This document shows, piece after piece, positions 6,493 through 10,550 of a stretch of DNA of 10,550 bases (position 1 is the first letter of the stretch; each line of letters begins with the position of its first letter). The DNA is taken from assembly GCA_964652155.1 (NCBI GenBank), contig CAZZBK010000176.1:1-10550 (forward strand). Reading direction: 5' to 3'. The DNA is from CAZZBK01 sp964652155. GTDB taxonomy: Bacteria > Planctomycetota > Planctomycetia > Pirellulales > PNKZ01. The notes under the pieces were generated by a model, which was not told where the DNA came from, did no database searches, and worked only from the letters and a program-made list of their open reading frames with translations. A program made the translations under genes and the position numbers.

Positions 6493-7878
6493 TCACTCCA
6501 GTTCAAATGACTCGGCCATCCGCGGCACGACCGTGTTCCAACCGCGCGTGGCGCGCAGTTCGTCGGCCAGTGAGTGGGCGCAGGCTTTCTCGCCATGCGT
6601 GAAAAAAGTCTTCTTCGGCTCTTCGAGCGGCGCCAGCCAGCGAAGCAGCTCCGAGTGTCCGGCATGGCCGCTCAATTCGGAAATGCTCTCGACCGCCGCG
6701 CGAACCGTCACCTCTTGGCCGTGAATGCGGATGAATGGGGCTCCTTCTTGCAAGGCGCGGCCGCGTGTCCCGGCAGCCTGATAACCGCCGAGCAAGATGG
6801 TGTTGCGCGGGTCGCCCAACCGTTGCCGGAGATGGTGCAGCACGCGGCCACCGGTCATCATGCCGCTGCTGGCGATAATGACGGCATGGTCGCGAACGTC
6901 ATTGATGGCTTTCGATTCTTGCACGGTCGAGACCAGGTGAACGTTTTGGGCGGAGAGTCCATTGCCGGCTCCGGCCTGCGCGGCTTCGACCAGGTCTTGC
7001 TCGTGACAGTGCTCGATGTAGACCTGATTGGCTTTGACCGACATGGGGCTATCGAGATAGATATCCAGCGGCGGGATGCGTTGCTGGCTGATCAAGACGT
7101 GCAGCAGGTACATGAGTTGCTGCGCGCGGCCGACGGCGAACGCCGGCACGAGCATGACGCCGCCCCGCTCGAGCGCGCGATGCACGCTCTTGGCCAAGGC
7201 CTCGAAGGCGTCCCGCTCGGGATGCTCGCGATTGCCATACGTGCTTTCACAGATCAAGTAGTCGCACGGCGAGGGTGGCCGTGGATCGTGGTAGAGCGGT
7301 GCGTTGTAGCGTCCCACGTCCCCCGAGAAGAGCACGCGCAGCGGCTTGGGACGGTTGCGAATCTCGACTTCGATCATCGCCGAGCCCAGCAGGTGCCCGG
7401 CATCGTGAAAGCGGCACCAGATCGGCCCAGCGGCTTGGAACCACTGCTCGCGCGCAATGGGCCGCAACAACTTGAGCGTCCGCGTCACGTCGTCGGCGTC
7501 GTACAAAGCCAGCGCCGGATGATGCTTCGAGAAATGCTTGCGATTGGCGTACTCGGCGTCGTCTTCCTGATTGCGGGCCGAGTCGTACAACATGATCTCG
7601 GCCAGGTCGACCGTCGCCGGCGTGGCATAGACCGAACGGCGAAAGCCCTGTTTGACAACGCGCGGCAAAAAGCCCAGGTGATCGATATGGGCATGCGTGA
7701 GCACGACGGCGTCGAGCGCGCGGGGATCGAAGGGGAGTCGATCCCAATTGCGGAGCCGCAGTTCTTTGAGCCCTTGAAACAAGCCGCAATCGATCAGCAC
7801 GCGCGCCCCGTCGGCTTCCAACAGGTATTTGGAGCCGGTGACGGTCTCGGCCGCGCCATGAAACGTGATGGTTGCCAT
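6493..7878 (-). CDS. MBL-fold, beta-CASP, RMMBL metallo-hydrolase (CPSF/Ysh1-like exonuclease family)
   Basis: The 461-residue protein has the order of a metallo-beta-lactamase domain with an inserted beta-CASP domain and a C-terminal RMMBL segment, as in archaeal/eukaryotic CPSF73-type and bacterial RNase J-like nucleases. Zinc motifs are all present: HAHIDH (62-67), DAGHLLGS (159-166, H162), SGDVGR (185-190, D187). The beta-CASP motifs follow: ESTYGNREHP (211-220, E211), SGHAGHS (403-409, H405) and THGE (427-430, H428). The complete set suggests an active zinc-dependent RNA or DNA hydrolase in the cytoplasm. The ATG at 7878 begins MATITFHGAAETVTGS, the usual family N-terminus; the frame is open further upstream to 8283 but that part overlaps the previous gene and looks arginine-rich and non-protein-like. 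It starts 5 bases after the prepilin-peptidase-like gene and ends 6 bases before the LOG gene. Confidence 0.92.
   Translation of the reverse strand: MATITFHGAAETVTGSKYLLEADGARVLIDCGLFQGLKELRLRNWDRLPFDPRALDAVVLTHAHIDHLGFLPRVVKQGFRRSVYATPATVDLAEIMLYDSARNQEDDAEYANRKHFSKHHPALALYDADDVTRTLKLLRPIAREQWFQAAGPIWCRFHDAGHLLGSAMIEVEIRNRPKPLRVLFSGDVGRYNAPLYHDPRPPSPCDYLICESTYGNREHPERDAFEALAKSVHRALERGGVMLVPAFAVGRAQQLMYLLHVLISQQRIPPLDIYLDSPMSVKANQVYIEHCHEQDLVEAAQAGAGNGLSAQNVHLVSTVQESKAINDVRDHAVIIASSGMMTGGRVLHHLRQRLGDPRNTILLGGYQAAGTRGRALQEGAPFIRIHGQEVTVRAAVESISELSGHAGHSELLRWLAPLEEPKKTFFTHGEKACAHSLADELRATRGWNTVVPRMAESFELE
6496..6499 (-). promoter_or_regulatory. Ribosome binding site of the LOG gene, inside the nuclease gene
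   Basis: GGAG on the minus strand overlaps the last codons of the nuclease frame (...CTG GAG TGA) and lies 9 bases before the ATG at 6486. It fixes the LOG start and suggests coupled translation of the two genes. Confidence 0.5.
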
Positions 7879-7883
7879 AACCG

Positions 7884-8876
7884 CTAGTTGCCTCGACTGC
7901 GAAAGAGCCACGCCAACAGGGCCGCGAACAGCACGATGCCACCGCACAGGCCCATGATTCGCCAGTCCGCCGCGCGACTCAGGTGCGGCCAGCGATCGGC
8001 GATGGCGGACCACAGCGCGATCCAGACGATCGTGCAGAGCCAAACACATCCCGCAAACGAGACATGCGCGAGCAGCTTGAGGCCGAGCCGATACATGATC
8101 GTGATCGTGAACAGCACCGATGCGCAGCTGCCGATCACGGCCGCCGCTTGCCACCCGAGGAACATGCCGACCCAGCCGAGGACGATCATTCCGGTGACTC
8201 GACCCGCGAGGCCGCTGCGCCCTTCGCCGGTGGCGGGTCCCGCCAGGGCTCCCAACGCCGCGCCAAGAATCGTGCCGATCCAACTATTAAATAGCACGAT
8301 GATCCCCGGCCGCTCGTGGAACTGATCGAGCAGCCGAGAAAAAGCGCTGATCGGCAACAGTTCGCCAAACAGCATGGGCGCAAGCGCTCCGATGATCGTC
8401 ACGCAGGCCACGAACCCGCGCGGCAAGGAAAAGCCGTCGTACTCGATCAGTGTTGCCGCGAGCAGAGAGCTGAGCAGCACGATGTGATAGATGACAATCG
8501 CCCAATGGCTGGGAAGCTGCCCGCTGAGCCAGCCGCTCGTGAGCGAGGCGATCGGGACGTTCACGGCAAGTTGCCCGACCTCGATGAACCCGATCGCGCC
8601 AATCGACACGGCGCTGACCGCTTCGACGAACGGATAGCGGGCGGCGATGGGCTCATGGCAGTCGTAGCAGCGTCCGCCGAGCAGAAACCAACCCAGCACG
8701 GGCACGTTATGCCGATGACGAATGGCCCGACCGCACTTGGGACACCGCGAGGCGGGATACACAATGCTCTGGCCATGCGGCAGCCGATACACGACCACGT
8801 TCAGAAAGCTGCCGATGCAGCCGCCGATCACGAGGAAGAAGATGAGCCACAGTGCCTCGGCGGTTCCTAGTGACAT
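7884..8876 (-). CDS. Prepilin peptidase-like (A24/PilD) membrane protein lacking the catalytic aspartates
   Basis: A 330-residue polytopic membrane protein resembling PilD/GspO, which cleaves and N-methylates type IV prepilins. The N-terminal part is clear: GSFLNVVVYRLP (22-33) and the cytoplasmic loop with two cysteine pairs, CPKC (45-48) and CYDC (70-73), followed by PFVEA (82-86). About seven or eight hydrophobic segments follow. The peptidase half is altered. Where family members read LID-x-D-xxx-LP this has LIEYDGFSLP (143-152), Glu replacing the first catalytic Asp. The second motif (GxGDxK before the conserved GxFLGWQ) reads RVTGMIVLGWVGMFLGWQ (226-243), with no GD. It may therefore be a non-proteolytic homologue. 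The ATG at 8876 gives a typical N-terminus; a GTG at 8936 is also open but would leave almost no leader after the possible -10 at 8953. No pilin gene is nearby. The nuclease gene starts 5 bases after it. Confidence 0.8.
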   Translation of the reverse strand: MSLGTAEALWLIFFLVIGGCIGSFLNVVVYRLPHGQSIVYPASRCPKCGRAIRHRHNVPVLGWFLLGGRCYDCHEPIAARYPFVEAVSAVSIGAIGFIEVGQLAVNVPIASLTSGWLSGQLPSHWAIVIYHIVLLSSLLAATLIEYDGFSLPRGFVACVTIIGALAPMLFGELLPISAFSRLLDQFHERPGIIVLFNSWIGTILGAALGALAGPATGEGRSGLAGRVTGMIVLGWVGMFLGWQAAAVIGSCASVLFTITIMYRLGLKLLAHVSFAGCVWLCTIVWIALWSAIADRWPHLSRAADWRIMGLCGGIVLFAALLAWLFRSRGN

Positions 8877-8952
8877 CGTTGATCCGAATCGGAGAGCAGC
8901 GTGTGCGATGAGAGATAGAACCGCGGCGAGAACCACCCCGGCAAAGGTCCCT

Positions 8953-8958
8953 ACTATA
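8953..8958 (-). promoter_or_regulatory. Possible -10 box (TATAGT) for the prepilin peptidase-like/nuclease/LOG block
   Basis: TATAGT on the minus strand lies in the 124-base gap between the hydrolase stop and the ATG at 8876. Transcription would begin near 8946, leaving a leader of about 70 bases. No good -35 hexamer stands 16-18 bases upstream, so this is weak. Confidence 0.25.
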
Positions 8959-9000
8959 ATCGTCCAAGCCGATTGCGGCGAGGCTGTTTCGCCCGCTCGG

Positions 9001-9876
9001 TCATGGTTCGCCGGAAGCGTTTGCTACGGGTGGCAACGTCGCCAACCACGCCGCGAGCGCCGACCAATAGGAGCCCGGCAGCAGGTCGTTGTGCCGACCG
9101 CCGCTCAGGGGTAAAAACGTCTTCGGCTCGTTGGCCGCCGCGAACAGTGTCTCTCCGAGCGAGTACGGGACCACCTCGTCGGCGGTGCCGTGCGATTGAA
9201 ACAGTGGCCCATGATAGCGGGCGATCTTGTTCACCGATTCGAGCCGCGTGCGCATTAACCAGCGCACCGGCAAGAAAGGGAAGTGATACGCGCCGACGTC
9301 GCAAAGCGTGGTGTACGTGTTCTGCAACACGAGCCCCCGCGCGCCGTCGCTGGCCGCCAGATCGACGGCCACGCCGCCGCCGAGTGACTGGCCGACCAAT
9401 ACGATGTCGCGCTCGGCAACTCCGGCCCGCTGGGCCAGCCACGCGCGAGCCGCCCGGGCATCGGCCAGCAAGCCCGCCTCGTCGGGTTTCCCTTCGCTGC
9501 GACCAAAGCCACGATAGTCGAAGAGCATGATCGAGGCGCGCAGCCGCTGATGAAACAGATGCAGAAAATCGGTCCGGTAGGTGATATTGCCCGCGTTGCC
9601 GTTGTGGAACAACACGACCGCTTGGGATTGAGGGTGGGGCAAGAACCAGCCGTGCAGCTTCACGCCGTCGGCCGCCTCGAAGTGTGCGTCCTCGCAGTGA
9701 CTCGGCAATCGCCAGTCGGGCGAGTTCGCCTCATACGGTGCCGGATGAAATAGCAACGACGACTCGAAGAACATCATCAACAACACGAGCAACAGGTACA
9801 GTCGCCCAAACCGCCACAGCCAACGCTTGGCCCGCGGACTGACCGAGAACGACCAAAAGTTCGACACGCTCACCAT
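9001..9876 (-). CDS. Membrane-anchored alpha/beta hydrolase (ABHD13/BEM46-like)
   Basis: The 291-residue protein has one N-terminal membrane anchor (about 24-41, RLYLLLVLLMMFFESSLL) followed by an alpha/beta hydrolase fold facing, most likely, the periplasm. Visible elements: oxyanion-region FHNGNAGN (90-97), DYRGFGRSEG (120-129), nucleophile elbow GQSLGGG (162-168, S164), acid in HGTADEVVP (229-237, D233) and His in GGRHNDL (259-265, H262). The triad is complete. Relatives of the ABHD13/BEM46 (COG1073) type are serine esterases or thioesterases of uncertain substrate. The ATG at 9876 is the only start that keeps the anchor whole with an upstream region; no Shine-Dalgarno is visible, and a TATAAT lies 7 bases before it. 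It begins 30 bases after the DUF1571 gene and ends 124 bases before the membrane-protein gene. Confidence 0.88.
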   Translation of the reverse strand: MVSVSNFWSFSVSPRAKRWLWRFGRLYLLLVLLMMFFESSLLFHPAPYEANSPDWRLPSHCEDAHFEAADGVKLHGWFLPHPQSQAVVLFHNGNAGNITYRTDFLHLFHQRLRASIMLFDYRGFGRSEGKPDEAGLLADARAARAWLAQRAGVAERDIVLVGQSLGGGVAVDLAASDGARGLVLQNTYTTLCDVGAYHFPFLPVRWLMRTRLESVNKIARYHGPLFQSHGTADEVVPYSLGETLFAAANEPKTFLPLSGGRHNDLLPGSYWSALAAWLATLPPVANASGEP

Positions 9877-9893
9877 GCGGTTGATTATACCGC
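9877..9893. repeat. Inverted repeat GCGGT-(7)-ACCGC overlapping a TATAAT
   Basis: A perfect 5-base inverted repeat with a 7-base spacer lies directly against the hydrolase ATG and spans the TATAAT at 9884-9889. It could be an operator over the promoter or a short hairpin in a read-through transcript from the DUF1571 gene. Confidence 0.35.
9884..9889 (-). promoter_or_regulatory. Consensus -10 box TATAAT next to the hydrolase start
   Basis: On the minus strand a perfect TATAAT ends 7 bases before the ATG at 9876, so transcription would start at or next to the A of the start codon and give a leaderless mRNA. The hexamer 17 bases upstream is CGGTAA, a poor -35, so this may be chance. Confidence 0.35.
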
Positions 9894-9906
9894 ACGGGGC
9901 GCAAAC

Positions 9907-10550
9907 TTACCGCTTGAATTGGTACTTCGGATTGGCAATGTCGAAGTCCAGGTCGGTAAAGCCATTGTTGAACGAGACGTTCTGGTAGGTGTACTCTTCG
10001 TAGAGCACGGGGGCGCCGCCACTCTGGGCAGGCCAGTCATACGCCTCGTAACGGACCGGAATGTTCCACTGGCTATCGACAAATACCCGCGCCATGTGGA
10101 ACTGAAATTCTTTGCGGGGGATTGGGTGGACGATCTCGTAACAGGTGCAGGGACGATTATTGATCTTCGCGCCTTCAAACGTCTTGACCGTGCACTCGCC
10201 GTAGCGCATGTCATGCGTGCCGACCTCGATGAGCCGATCGGTCAGGCGCTTGATGCCCAACTCGGTGACCGGGTAGCGCTGACCGCTCATGGCCAACGGA
10301 CCGTCGGGCTTGAGCGACAATGTGCCGACGAGGGTCCCCTTCACGCCATTGGGACGCGCCCACAATTGGCCGTTGTTCTTGCCGGCCACAAACAAGCATT
10401 CCTGGCCTTTGACATCGGCCGGGTCCAGAAAGTAGATGTAGACACTAAACGGTTGATGACGGACCTTGATGAACAGGTACTCGTAGTCTTTCAACTTGCC
10501 GTCGATCCGTTCGCGTTTGACGAGCGTCGCCGAGTAATCTTGGATTTTGG
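9907..10550 (-). CDS. DUF1571 family protein, 5' end missing
   Basis: The frame enters from the right edge and ends with TAA at 9907, giving 213 full codons. Its start, and any signal peptide, lie outside the window; the TTG at 10494 is internal, because the frame is open through it and the upstream residues (KIQDYSATLVKRERIDGKL) are the usual beginning of the domain. Recognisable DUF1571 stretches are KVRHQPFSVYIYFLDP (28-43), VKGQECLFVAGKNNG (46-60), LAMSGQRYPVTELGIKRL (85-102) and the C-terminal NNGFTDLDFDIANPKY (194-209). The family is common in planctomycetes, is mostly predicted to be exported and has no known function; the beta-rich pattern resembles outer-membrane lipoprotein-carrier type folds, which is inference only. 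Residues C119, C134 and C136 are notable. The alpha/beta hydrolase follows after 30 bases on the same strand. Confidence 0.85.
   Translation of the reverse strand, partial: KIQDYSATLVKRERIDGKLKDYEYLFIKVRHQPFSVYIYFLDPADVKGQECLFVAGKNNGQLWARPNGVKGTLVGTLSLKPDGPLAMSGQRYPVTELGIKRLTDRLIEVGTHDMRYGECTVKTFEGAKINNRPCTCYEIVHPIPRKEFQFHMARVFVDSQWNIPVRYEAYDWPAQSGGAPVLYEEYTYQNVSFNNGFTDLDFDIANPKYQFKR

Noticed and set aside
6574..7887. A 437-codon open frame on the plus strand opposite the nuclease.
   Set aside because: It is antisense of the zinc-motif-bearing nuclease and shows no fold-like pattern or ribosome site; explained by codon bias of the real gene.
7879..8283. An upstream extension of the nuclease reading frame, which would make it 596 residues.
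   Set aside because: The extension lies entirely over the membrane-protein gene in another frame, is rich in Arg, His and Gly with no domain sense, and MATITFHGAAETVTGS at 7878 is the usual family start.
8977..8993. GGCGA-(7)-TCGCC stem just after the hydrolase stop, considered as a terminator.
   Set aside because: Only five base pairs and no T-run on the minus strand.

Overview
The window reads as ordinary chromosomal DNA of a GC-rich free-living bacterium, most likely a planctomycete of the Pirellulales type. This is inferred from gene content: a DUF1571-type protein (a family I associate with planctomycetes), an exported sialate O-acetylesterase-like SGNH esterase, a Tat-type SMP-30 lactonase, and an oxygen-dependent protoporphyrinogen oxidase beside uroporphyrinogen decarboxylase. 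No database search was possible. All nine protein genes I can support lie on the minus strand, so transcription runs from high to low coordinates. No rRNA, tRNA, transposase, integrase, CRISPR array or phage gene is visible.

In transcription order: a DUF1571 protein cut by the right edge (9907-10550); a membrane-anchored alpha/beta hydrolase (9001-9876); a three-gene, probably co-transcribed block of a prepilin-peptidase-like membrane protein (7884-8876), a beta-CASP metallo-beta-lactamase nuclease (6493-7878) and a LOG/TIGR00730 Rossmann protein (5641-6486); a 421-base non-coding gap with small hairpins (5220-5640); a heme pair consisting of a fused uroporphyrinogen-III synthase/uroporphyrinogen decarboxylase (3276-5219) followed after 15 bases by protoporphyrinogen oxidase (1812-3260); an exported SGNH esterase (965-1747); and an SMP-30/gluconolactonase-like protein cut by the left edge (1-883).

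The heme pair covers closing of the linear tetrapyrrole to uroporphyrinogen III, its decarboxylation to coproporphyrinogen III, and a later oxidation of the porphyrinogen ring. The two left-most genes both appear exported and would suit breakdown of carbohydrate outside the cytoplasm. The block at 5641-8876 has no obvious shared pathway: its members touch membrane processing, RNA or DNA cleavage, and nucleotide-type hydrolysis.

The points most worth attention are the HemD-HemE fusion in one polypeptide; a prepilin-peptidase homologue that keeps its four zinc-type cysteines but seems to have lost both catalytic aspartates; a heptamer tandem repeat (GGGRTGA) read through as the N-terminus of protoporphyrinogen oxidase; and a TATAAT box so close to the hydrolase start codon that the transcript could be leaderless. 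I see no clear evidence for a wholly new defence or mobile system here.
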